Program-made: the position numbers and the translations under genes
The notes under the pieces: model-generated
What the model saw: only the letters and a program-made list of their open reading frames with translations
Databases searched by the model: none
What the model was told of the DNA's origin: nothing
Source of the DNA: Tenacibaculum sp. 190524A05c
GTDB lineage: Bacteria > Bacteroidota > Bacteroidia > Flavobacteriales > Flavobacteriaceae
Length of the DNA: 64,000 nucleotides
NCBI RefSeq assembly: GCF_964036595.1
Contig: NZ_OZ038523.1
Span: 1,640,501 to 1,704,500, forward strand
Direction of reading: 5' to 3'
Shown here: positions 44,931 through 51,680 of the stretch, piece by piece
Numbering within the stretch: position 1 is the first letter of the stretch
Layout: the number at the start of each line of letters is the position of its first letter

Positions 44931-45566
44931 ATGAAAATAAACTTATCATCAATTACAACATCAAAAGAATATTTCCAATATGTATGTAATTTAATTGGAG
45001 AACACTATAAATCAAGGGGATTTAAATATTCATCATCTAGACCAAAAATTTCTTATACAAGTGAAGATATTAAATTAGAAATTTCATTTTGGTCAAGTAG
45101 ATCAAATGAATTTGGTGAATATATTAATCTAGAAATTATTCCTCGTTTTTTCTCGATTAAACTTAAAAATGTAAAAAAAGGATATTTATTTAGTAATACT
45201 TCGATATTATTAAAAAAATACAGCGATGATAAATCAAGAATAAGAGTTATTCACATATATGGAGAAACAATTGAACAGAAGGATGAATATTCGCGAGAAT
45301 CAGTAATTAAAGAGAATAATCATTGTAATATAAACTATTTTACAGAAACAAAATTTAACAAAATCATAGATTTCATAGACAGTAAAATTATTTATTGGAT
45401 TGAGAGAATAAAATCAGAAGAAGGAATTTTAGAATTGACTGAAAATATTCCTGATTCAGTATCATATTACCTAAAAGAGAGTCCTAACTTTATAAATTAT
45501 TGTGAAATTAACTTTCCAGACATTAACATTAAACAAAGATTAGGAATAGCAAAAGATAATCAATAA
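44931..45566 (+). CDS. DUF4304-like small protein
   Basis: 211 residues, cytoplasmic. The opening EYFQYVCNLIGEHYKSRGFKYS followed by DIKLEISFWSSRSNEFGEY and INLEIIPRFFS (given in parts) resembles DUF4304-type proteins, which occur among immunity genes of polymorphic toxins. That likeness was recalled, not computed. The C-terminal half is helical. A homologue of different sequence lies at 55377-56090. The gene stands alone in its direction with 370 bases of non-coding sequence before it. Confidence 0.55.
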   Translation: MKINLSSITTSKEYFQYVCNLIGEHYKSRGFKYSSSRPKISYTSEDIKLEISFWSSRSNEFGEYINLEIIPRFFSIKLKNVKKGYLFSNTSILLKKYSDDKSRIRVIHIYGETIEQKDEYSRESVIKENNHCNINYFTETKFNKIIDFIDSKIIYWIERIKSEEGILELTENIPDSVSYYLKESPNFINYCEINFPDINIKQRLGIAKDNQ

Positions 45567-45571
45567 GTTAG

Positions 45572-45605
45572 CCAACAAATTCCGAAATTTAATAAGCTAA
45601 CAGAC
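45572..45605 (+). other. Inverted repeat after the DUF4304-like gene
   Basis: AGTTAGCC near 45568-45575 pairs with AGCTAAC near 45594-45600, separated by about 18 bases. It begins 1-2 bases after the stop codon, in the same place as the 3' hairpin repeats of neighbouring genes, but its sequence differs from theirs. No T-run follows. Confidence 0.4.
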
Positions 45606-45616
45606 TTCTTTATTAA

Positions 45617-45642
45617 GTATAATCTTTTTAATTATCTTTCGG
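45617..45642 (+). repeat. Leader repeat, copy I
   Basis: GTATAATCTTTTT then AATTATCTTTCGG: a divergent copy that keeps the AATTATCTT core. It lies 78 bases before the ATG at 45721. The following bases (AACCTTTTCCGAAAAAAATC, then a run like AACAAATAGACAAG) parallel copy A. Confidence 0.65.
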
Positions 45643-45720
45643 TAACATCTAAAAATAACTAAACAACCTTTTCCGAAAAAAATCATAAACAAATAGACAA
45701 GCATAAATTAAAAACAAGCT

Positions 45721-46170
45721 ATGGGAATTTTTGACATTTTTAAGAAAAAACCAAAATTTATTGATGGTTTATTTGGAGAATTAAACTATACAACCTTCCA
45801 AAATTCTTCTAAAAATTTTTACGACGGACAAGTAATTTTTCAGGAAACACTTATAGGAATTAATATTGATGCTGATGAAAATGGGCCTACTAAAGAACAA
45901 AAAGAATTCTTCGAAAAGTTGAATAAAGAGTATAATGAAATCAAAGAAAACATAATCTTACCATTTTTAAGAAATGAACTGGAAGATAATCTTGAAGATG
46001 CGGGACTAAATAACTTTGATGATCAATTTGAATTTGACGGAATTTCAATTGGACGGATTAATAATGAAAAAACAAATTGGTCAATTTCTTTTGAATCAAA
46101 ACCAATGAGACACTATGTTTCGATTGACTTTGAAGGAATGACTCCTAAACACATGACAATTGACGGTTAA
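45721..46170 (+). CDS. Small acidic cytoplasmic protein, immunity-like
   Basis: 149 residues, acidic, no signal peptide. Opening MGIFDIFKKKPKFIDGLFG, then GPTKEQKEFFEKLNKEYNEI, in the pattern of small DUF2004/DUF6985-type proteins often seen among toxin-immunity genes (recalled, not checked). The rest is acidic with a long helix near residues 60-95. No catalytic motif. The stop is followed by 3' hairpin repeat 2. Leader repeat I precedes it. Confidence 0.6.
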   Translation: MGIFDIFKKKPKFIDGLFGELNYTTFQNSSKNFYDGQVIFQETLIGINIDADENGPTKEQKEFFEKLNKEYNEIKENIILPFLRNELEDNLEDAGLNNFDDQFEFDGISIGRINNEKTNWSISFESKPMRHYVSIDFEGMTPKHMTIDG

Positions 46171-46219
46171 AACAAACTAACTCTAACAAGGTGGATAATT
46201 AATTTAGGTTGTCACTAAA
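46169..46219 (+). repeat. 3' hairpin repeat, copy 2
   Basis: Starts in the stop codon TAA at 46168-46170 as does copy 1: AAAACAAACTAACTCTAAC, about 10 variable bases, then ATAATTAATTTAGGTTGTCA. The stem ACAAACTAA with TTTAGGTTGT is weaker than in copy 1 (wobble pairs). About 43 of 51 bases agree with copy 1. Confidence 0.75.
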
Positions 46220-46260
46220 ATAAACTTCCTATCGTTTCAAACTCTTTTTTAAATGAAACT

Positions 46261-46289
46261 GTAACCTTTAGTTCGTTAATCCAGTCAAA
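46261..46289 (+). promoter_or_regulatory. ECF-sigma-type promoter candidate (GTAACC-N16-AGTCAAA)
   Basis: GTAACC (46261-46266), 16 bases, then AGTCAAA (46283-46289), the -10 region being one or two bases away from the CGTCATA seen at 60089-60095. The -35 and spacer are exactly as at 60067-60095. It lies 31 bases before the ATG at 46321. Confidence 0.45.
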
Positions 46290-46320
46290 CTGAAAATTAC
46301 TAACACTAAATTGCTACACG

Positions 46321-46866
46321 ATGAAATTTTCAGATTCACTTAAATATTTTGGAATACTAATTATTGCAACGTTTCTAACCTTTTTCTTTCATGAAATGAG
46401 TCATTGGATTGCCTATGAATTATTAGGATATGAAGCTGGTTTCACACTAAACGGTGCATCTGTTAAAGACTCTGCAATTAAACTTTCTAAACTTCATCGA
46501 ATGATTACTAGTGCAGCTGGACCATTATTTACAATCATTCAAGCAATTATAGTTTACTTGATTTTGAAAAAGAATAAAAACATCTTCCTCTACCCTTTTC
46601 TATTTCTTCCTTTTATTATGAGATTAGGAGCAGCTTGGGCCAATCGATTTCAACCCAACGATGAAGGAAGAATTAGTTTAGATTTAGGCTTAAATCTTTA
46701 TTTTATTTCATTTATTGTAGTTTTACTCTTATTCTTTTTAGTAGCAAAAATTTCTAAGAAGAATAAAATATCTATTCTTTTTAATAGTATAACATTTATA
46801 ATTTCTATTCTACTTCTTTTCGCGCTTGTGTTTATTGATTCAAAGTATAAAATACGATTTGTATAA
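46321..46866 (+). CDS. Membrane protein with HExxH motif, putative site-2-protease-like
   Basis: 181 residues with about five membrane segments. FFHEMSHWIAYELLGYEAGF holds HEMSH (HExxH) inside the first or second membrane segment, and NDEGRISLDLGLN may provide a further metal ligand; both features recall M50 and related membrane zinc proteases. The usual NPDG motif is not seen. Catalysis is therefore only suggested. The region 46170-46321 carries an ECF-type promoter. Confidence 0.65.
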   Translation: MKFSDSLKYFGILIIATFLTFFFHEMSHWIAYELLGYEAGFTLNGASVKDSAIKLSKLHRMITSAAGPLFTIIQAIIVYLILKKNKNIFLYPFLFLPFIMRLGAAWANRFQPNDEGRISLDLGLNLYFISFIVVLLLFFLVAKISKKNKISILFNSITFIISILLLFALVFIDSKYKIRFV

Positions 46867-46903
46867 AACTAAATCGTGAAATCCCAAGAAGAGTTATTCT
46901 TCC

Positions 46904-46929
46904 AAACTTTTGAGTAACTTTACAGTAAA
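46904..46929 (+). repeat. 26-base repeat, copy 1 (AAACTTTTGAG..ACAGTAAA)
   Basis: AAACTTTTGAGTAACTTTAC followed by A-GTAAA; 25 of 26 bases agree with 47581-47606. It contains TAACTTTA, near the TAnnTTTG consensus. It precedes a small frameshifted gene by about 25 bases. Confidence 0.8.
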
Positions 46930-46954
46930 AGTTGGGAAATAACACATTGCTGTA

Positions 46955-47271
46955 ATGAATAAACTTAAGTTCTGTATTTCATTAAGAGAAAAGGATTATC
47001 AAAAAACGAAATAGTTAAAGAATTAATAAAACATGGATTCGAAGAATCTGAACTGGATTATTATTTAAAAAAGTCTAACGAAATTTATTTAAATCAGTTA
47101 TTAAATAACAAGCCTACTGTTGTTAAGAAAAAAGCTAGCCGAACATTTAAATCATTTATCTTAATCGCAAGTTTAGTCCTACTCATTAGTATGCTTATGG
47201 GGTATGCTACAATTGGACTAATAGGTCTCTTTCTCTTTTGGAGTTTAATAAAATTTAGTTCATCTCGTTAA
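46955..47271 (+). pseudogene. Frameshifted small membrane protein gene
   Basis: The ATG at 46955 opens MNKLKFCISLREK and then runs to TAG in that frame. The adjacent frame is open from about 46970 to TAA at 47269-47271 and reads GLSKNEIVKELIKHGFEESEL, then KKSNEIYLNQL and two hydrophobic segments (FILIASLVLLISML, TIGLIGLFLFW). Adding one A to the A4 run at 46989-46992 joins the frames as LREKG-LSKNE, a natural continuation of 105 residues. The total length, 317 bases, is one short of a multiple of three. One-base loss in an A-run is the simplest explanation. Confidence 0.65.
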
Positions 47272-47294
47272 AAAATCACTTTAATAACACCTAA

Positions 47295-47590
47295 TTGAAA
47301 AAGTCAATATATTATCATCCAAAAAGATCTGCGATTCTAATTCTTCTTCTTTTTATTAGTGGAATGCTAATCGGGAAATTCACTCAAAGATTCCGATTCT
47401 CTGAGTATAGATGGATCTATCAATTTGGTAGTCTTTTGAACATTTTAGTTACAACTGGTTCTCTTTTATGGTCATTAATTCACCCTTTAATGATTTGGTC
47501 TGAAAATAAAAAGATTGGAAAAAGCATTTATTATGGATGATAATTGGAATGGGTCCTTTTCTTTATTTAGTAATTGCTTTAAACTTTTGA
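47295..47590 (+). pseudogene. Frameshifted small membrane protein gene
   Basis: From TTG at 47295 the frame codes MKKSIYYHPKRSAILILLLF, a second segment FGSLLNILVTTGSLLWSLI, then ends early in KKIGKSIYYG. The third frame continues KDWKKHLLWMIIGMGPFLYL to TGA at 47588-47590 with a further membrane segment. One A inserted in the A5 run at 47508-47512 joins them into a 98-residue protein of four segments. Length 296 is again one short of a multiple of three. The stop lies inside the 26-base repeat copy 2. Confidence 0.62.
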
Positions 47591-47606
47591 GTAACTTTAC
47601 GGTAAA
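47581..47606 (+). repeat. 26-base repeat, copy 2
   Basis: AAACTTTTGAGTAACTTTAC followed by GGTAAA; differs from 46904-46929 by one base. It covers the last codons (Asn-Phe-stop) of the frameshifted gene before it and ends 13 bases before the next ATG at 47620. It could be a promoter or a duplicated gene end. Confidence 0.8.
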
Positions 47607-47619
47607 CAAATCACTACAT

Positions 47620-48258
47620 ATGAAAAAGTTCAGACTAACATATTATTTATTCCTTATTTCCTTAACTTTATTTTGTTCTTGTGAAACAAATATTTTTGGA
47701 GAATCAGAATATCATAAATTCTCTAACCTAGACTATCAATATATTCCTGAAGTATATAAACAAACAGATAAAATAATTGAGTTTATAAATCAAAACAACG
47801 AAACTGTACAACTTAAAAACTTCTCTTACAGAATAGTTAAAGAATCTTACGGTGGACTTCTTTCTGAAGGAGAAAGTTTTTATTATGATAAATTATGGAT
47901 TCAGTTAATTCTTGTTGATGCCTATTCTAATTGTCAGAATCTCGATATCAGTATTTCCAAATCTGAAAAAGGTGATCTCTTCCATAGAGTTACTATACCC
48001 AAATTTACAGGCACTTCCTGTGGCGGAACTGTTTTTCAATTTAGATCTCCTGAAACTACAGAATATTCTAAAGTGGATATGACTATTAATAACCAAGTTT
48101 ACAATGATGTATTAGTACTAGAATCTTCAGGAAACATAAACAATTATTTTAGTATGTACAAAAACTCTACAATACATAAAATTTATTATGATTTGAAATA
48201 TGGTGTAATTGGATTCGATGATACAACGAATAACTTAGAGTTTAGAATTAAAAACTAA
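47620..48258 (+). CDS. Lipoprotein, unknown function
   Basis: 212 residues from ATG at 47620 (MKKFRLTYYLFLISLTLFCSCE). Starts upstream at 47515 would run through the end of the preceding gene and the repeat and are rejected. Lipobox LFCSC-E. The mature part is beta-rich with a GTSCGGTVFQF loop; two or three Cys may pair. No family is recognised. It directly precedes the serine hydrolase gene. Confidence 0.72.
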   Translation: MKKFRLTYYLFLISLTLFCSCETNIFGESEYHKFSNLDYQYIPEVYKQTDKIIEFINQNNETVQLKNFSYRIVKESYGGLLSEGESFYYDKLWIQLILVDAYSNCQNLDISISKSEKGDLFHRVTIPKFTGTSCGGTVFQFRSPETTEYSKVDMTINNQVYNDVLVLESSGNINNYFSMYKNSTIHKIYYDLKYGVIGFDDTTNNLEFRIKN

Positions 48259-48303
48259 AGCCTTAAAAAACATAACGAATTATTCGAAACAAACTAATTA
48301 AAA

Positions 48304-49422
48304 TTGAAATACATAATAACATATCTATTTGTTGTACTACTCTTTCCATTGCTTTCTTTTGGTCAGACTCATAAAATTGATTCGATAATAGAATCAAAGC
48401 TTACTTATACTTCTGAAAAACCAGTTCACAACATTTTAATTCAAATTCAAAATACTAGAGGTACAAAAAGTTTTCATAAAGGAATAAATCATAAAGGAAA
48501 GGATTCAATTTTAGTTTCAGGGCAAGAACAATTCAAAGCTGCAAGTAGCACAAAACTTTTTGTCGCTACAATTATTCTTCAGCTTATGGAAGAAGGAAAA
48601 TTGAATTTAAATGACAAAGCATCTAAATTTTTAAAAAATATAGCTTTTCTCAATTTTGAAAATTTTCACCTTTACAATAAACAGAAATTTTCTAGCCAAA
48701 TAACTATTGAGCAATTACTATCGCATCGTTCAGGATTGGCAGATATTTTTAACGATAAAGAAGAAGATTTTTTTGGCATATTACTACAGAATCCCAAAAA
48801 GACCTACTCACCAAAATCCATTGTAGAACTTTACTTTAAATTCAAATTAAATCAATCAGCTCATTTTAAGCCCAATGAAGGATGGCACTATTCTGATATG
48901 AATTATCTTTTACTAGGATTAATTATTGAACAAATTGAGCAAAATTCTTTGGCAGAAAGTATTCGATCTCGAATATTAGAGCCTCTTGAAATGAATGAAA
49001 CCTATTTTGAATTTTATGAAAAGCCAACCTCAAAAAACAACTTGATTCATCAATATGTAGGCAATTTAAATTTCTCAGAAATAAATACTTCTTTTGATTG
49101 GTCTGGTGGTGGATTGGTTTCTTCTAATAAAGACTTAATCACTTTTATAACATCACTCTTCGACTTAAAATTAATTAGCAAGAATAGTTTACAGAAAATG
49201 ACTGATGTTCAATATACAAAAGAACATGAATACAGATATGGCTTAGGAATGTATGAATCAAAATACAATGGAAAAACTTACTATGGTCACTATGGGTTTT
49301 ATGGAACTTATGTTGGGTATTGTCCAGAAACTAAAACCGCAATTTCATATTCTATAAATCAAGCTTTAGCCGATTTCAACAGACATACTTTTGTTAGTGG
49401 AATTCTTAAACTTATAGAATAA
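48304..49422 (+). CDS. Serine hydrolase of the beta-lactamase (class C/penicillin-binding) family
   Basis: 372 residues, secreted. TTG start, signal peptide KYIITYLFVVLLFPLLSFGQT. The nucleophile motif is ASSTKLF (SxxK) near residue 78, the second motif is HYSDMNYLLLG (Y-x-D/N) near residue 197, and the third-motif region is THYGFYGTYV near residue 338 (H-x-G in place of KTG). Typical class C-like esterase or peptidase of Bacteroidota. Substrate is unknown. In the exported form it acts in the periplasm or at the surface. Confidence 0.88.
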   Translation: MKYIITYLFVVLLFPLLSFGQTHKIDSIIESKLTYTSEKPVHNILIQIQNTRGTKSFHKGINHKGKDSILVSGQEQFKAASSTKLFVATIILQLMEEGKLNLNDKASKFLKNIAFLNFENFHLYNKQKFSSQITIEQLLSHRSGLADIFNDKEEDFFGILLQNPKKTYSPKSIVELYFKFKLNQSAHFKPNEGWHYSDMNYLLLGLIIEQIEQNSLAESIRSRILEPLEMNETYFEFYEKPTSKNNLIHQYVGNLNFSEINTSFDWSGGGLVSSNKDLITFITSLFDLKLISKNSLQKMTDVQYTKEHEYRYGLGMYESKYNGKTYYGHYGFYGTYVGYCPETKTAISYSINQALADFNRHTFVSGILKLIE

Positions 49423-49432
49423 GTAGAACAGT

Positions 49433-49924
49433 ATGAAAATTAAAAATTTCAATCATATAATTTCTGCAACAGACTTTGATATAATTCATGAGGAAAGAAC
49501 TCTAATTTATCAAGTTTTAGCTCAATCCTCAGAGGTAATTATTGAACATAATGAAACTATTACTAGGATTAAGTTTTTAACTACAAAAGGAAATGAAATT
49601 CAGGAAGATGATTTTTTATTAATTCCTGAAACCAATGTTTTATTCTATCGAGCTATTATTGAATGGTGCGCTTTTGATTTAAAGAGAAAAATAATTATAA
49701 GAAGAGAAAATGCTACGCAATTACCATTTATTGAAAGAATCGGTAATACTGTGATCATCCATGATGAACTATACGCGGAATCAACGGATTTAAAAGCCAA
49801 TCTAATTGATAAAGTCCCAATTGATCCTCCCACAGAATCTGTTGAATATGAAGATCGCATTGAATTTGACAGTCCTGTATTTGGTAAACAGACATTAAAA
49901 CTATCTCCTAATAACAATACTTAG
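49433..49924 (+). CDS. Cytoplasmic protein, unknown function
   Basis: 163 residues, acidic, no signal peptide. Mixed alpha/beta pattern with ITRIKFLTTKGNEIQEDDFL and FYRAIIEWCAFDLKRKIIIR, possibly a small RNA- or protein-binding fold. No family is recognised. It begins 10 bases after the serine hydrolase stop and ends 7 bases before the next lipoprotein gene, so it is probably part of the same transcript. Confidence 0.65.
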   Translation: MKIKNFNHIISATDFDIIHEERTLIYQVLAQSSEVIIEHNETITRIKFLTTKGNEIQEDDFLLIPETNVLFYRAIIEWCAFDLKRKIIIRRENATQLPFIERIGNTVIIHDELYAESTDLKANLIDKVPIDPPTESVEYEDRIEFDSPVFGKQTLKLSPNNNT

Positions 49925-49931
49925 AAACAAA

Positions 49932-50315
49932 ATGAACATAAAAAATACATTTATAATTGTCTTAATTCTAACTCTATTTTCTTGCTCAAAATTAACGAAA
50001 GAAAATTCTAAATTTATTTATTCCAAAGGAGAACATAGTATAGAATTAAAGATCCTAAATGGAAACAATCATTTGACTTTTGATACTCCATTAAGAGCTG
50101 ATTTTGAATGGAAAAACATCAATCCAAAAACTGGTTCTATTTATGGAGCAGGAATAAGAATACTTGGAACTGAAAATGGAGTTACTAAAACTGAAATAAA
50201 TATTCCAAGTAAATATTTTCAATTGGATACTTTAAATATAAAGTTACTTTTCGAAATCAAAGGAGAGAAAACCACTACTGAATTTAATATTCCAATTAAA
50301 TACAAACAGGAATAA
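49932..50315 (+). CDS. Lipoprotein, unknown function
   Basis: 127 residues. Lipobox LFSCSK after a 17-residue signal segment. The mature part (SIELKILNGNNHLTFDTPLR) is beta-rich, perhaps an immunoglobulin-like domain. No family is recognised. Third gene of a tight group with the serine hydrolase. Confidence 0.65.
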   Translation: MNIKNTFIIVLILTLFSCSKLTKENSKFIYSKGEHSIELKILNGNNHLTFDTPLRADFEWKNINPKTGSIYGAGIRILGTENGVTKTEINIPSKYFQLDTLNIKLLFEIKGEKTTTEFNIPIKYKQE

Positions 50316-50389
50316 CTCGGTTAAAATTAATTCCAGATTTATTTAAAAAAGATATTTCACTAATTTTAACTTCTAAGAAACAATCTCAA

Positions 50390-50956
50390 ATGGAAGAAAT
50401 CAGAAAGTTTATAGAACACATTACTCCATTGAGCACTTGTGATTGGGAGTTTTTCTCTTCTAAATTGCAAAGAATAGAGCTTAAAAAAAATACTCCTTTA
50501 TTAAAGTTCGGTGAAATTGAACGTCATATGTATTTTATCTCGAAAGGAATTGTGAGATATTATATTCCACTAGAAGAAACTGATTTAACTTTTGGTTTTT
50601 TATTCGAAAATGAATTTGTTACTGGGTATGATTCATTTTTAACTCAAACTCCTTCTGAATATCAAATTGAAACCTTAACCAATAGTGTCTTTTGGAAAAT
50701 ATCGCTTCAAGATTTAGAGACTGTATATCAAAAAACCAACAGTGGAAATATCATCGGACGAAAAATGGCCGAGAAGATGTTTTTAATTAAATCGAAAAGA
50801 GAACTTGCACTTTTAAGCAAAACTGCCGAAGAACGTTATCTTGATTTATTCAAAGATCGTCCAAAACTTATTAAAGAAATTCCATTAAAATATATCGCAT
50901 CCTACATTGGTGTTACTCCACAAGCATTAAGCAGAATAAGAAAGCGAATTACTTAA
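50390..50956 (+). CDS. Crp/Fnr-family transcription regulator
   Basis: 188 residues. N-terminal cyclic-nucleotide-binding-type beta barrel (FGEIERHMYFISKGIVRYY, LFENEFVTGYDSF) and C-terminal helix-turn-helix (LKYIASYIGVTPQALSRIRK). No Cys cluster for an iron-sulfur centre as in Fnr. Probably regulates the small membrane protein gene 63 bases downstream. A second protein of the same layout lies at 62179-62754. Confidence 0.88.
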   Translation: MEEIRKFIEHITPLSTCDWEFFSSKLQRIELKKNTPLLKFGEIERHMYFISKGIVRYYIPLEETDLTFGFLFENEFVTGYDSFLTQTPSEYQIETLTNSVFWKISLQDLETVYQKTNSGNIIGRKMAEKMFLIKSKRELALLSKTAEERYLDLFKDRPKLIKEIPLKYIASYIGVTPQALSRIRKRIT

Positions 50957-51019
50957 CTTGGGTTCATTGTTTTAAATCATATGTTTTATGAATTTTACCT
51001 CTTAGTAATTCAGCAACAT

Positions 51020-51472
51020 ATGAAACCACTAATTATTTTATTATTCAGTTTTACAATTTCCATTGTAGCCATTAAAGTATTCAAAAAAGAATATAATATT
51101 GCGTTATCTGCAAGAATTGCGATGGCAATAATGCTTACATTCACAGCTATCGGACATTTTATGTTCACCAAAGGAATGGCTATGATGATTCCTAAATTTC
51201 TTCCGTTTAAAGAAAGTATTGTTTATTTCACGGGAATATTTGAAATCTTACTAGCAATTGGACTTTTAATTCCACGATTTACATATGTATCAGGTTGGGC
51301 ATTGCTCATTTTTCTTGTATTAATGTTGCCTGCGAATATTTATGGAGCCATACATAATGTCAACTTTCAAAAAGGAACTTTTGATGGTAATGGACTTTCC
51401 TACCTATGGTTTAGAGTTCCATTACAAGTTGTATTCATTATTTGGACGTACTTCTCTTCCATCCGTTTCTAA
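51020..51472 (+). CDS. DoxX-family membrane protein
   Basis: 150 residues from ATG at 51020 (MKPLIILLFSFTISIVAIKV); an earlier ATG at 50981 adds 13 residues without family support. Four membrane segments; the central FTAIGHFMFTKGMAMMIPKFLP and IVYFTGIFEILLAIGLLIP are the DoxX-type pattern. The family is linked to redox or respiratory functions without a defined reaction. It is followed by a good terminator. Confidence 0.8.
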   Translation: MKPLIILLFSFTISIVAIKVFKKEYNIALSARIAMAIMLTFTAIGHFMFTKGMAMMIPKFLPFKESIVYFTGIFEILLAIGLLIPRFTYVSGWALLIFLVLMLPANIYGAIHNVNFQKGTFDGNGLSYLWFRVPLQVVFIIWTYFSSIRF

Positions 51473-51488
51473 TCTCTAAGTAATACTT

Positions 51489-51528
51489 ATAACCGATAAT
51501 TATCCTCGATATGTTATCGGTTATTTTT
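51489..51528 (+). terminator. Rho-independent terminator after the DoxX gene
   Basis: ATAACCGATAA (51489-51499) pairs with TTATCGGTTAT (51514-51524) over 11 bp, 14-base loop, followed by TTTTT. It lies 16 bases after the stop. Confidence 0.88.
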
Positions 51529-51680
51529 ATTCCTTTCCAATCCCTTTTCCTCTACTCCTTTTTACATTTTGAATAAAGTTCCTAGATTTAATAAACCAAC
51601 TATTTTCTTTACCTTCATAGGCCTGAAAACCATTGTAAATTTATTTTAACTTCCTTTAATGGAGAACTCAAAAAAACAAA

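Noticed and set aside
44559..46219. The 3' repeats as integron attC sites
   Set aside because: Only two copies, no RYYYAAC/GTTRRRY core pair at the ends, and no integrase gene in the window. They are kept as repeats with unknown role.
47515..47619. Upstream extension of the lipoprotein gene that starts at 47620
   Set aside because: The extra 35 residues are the third reading frame of the preceding gene and of the 26-base repeat, and would bury the signal peptide.
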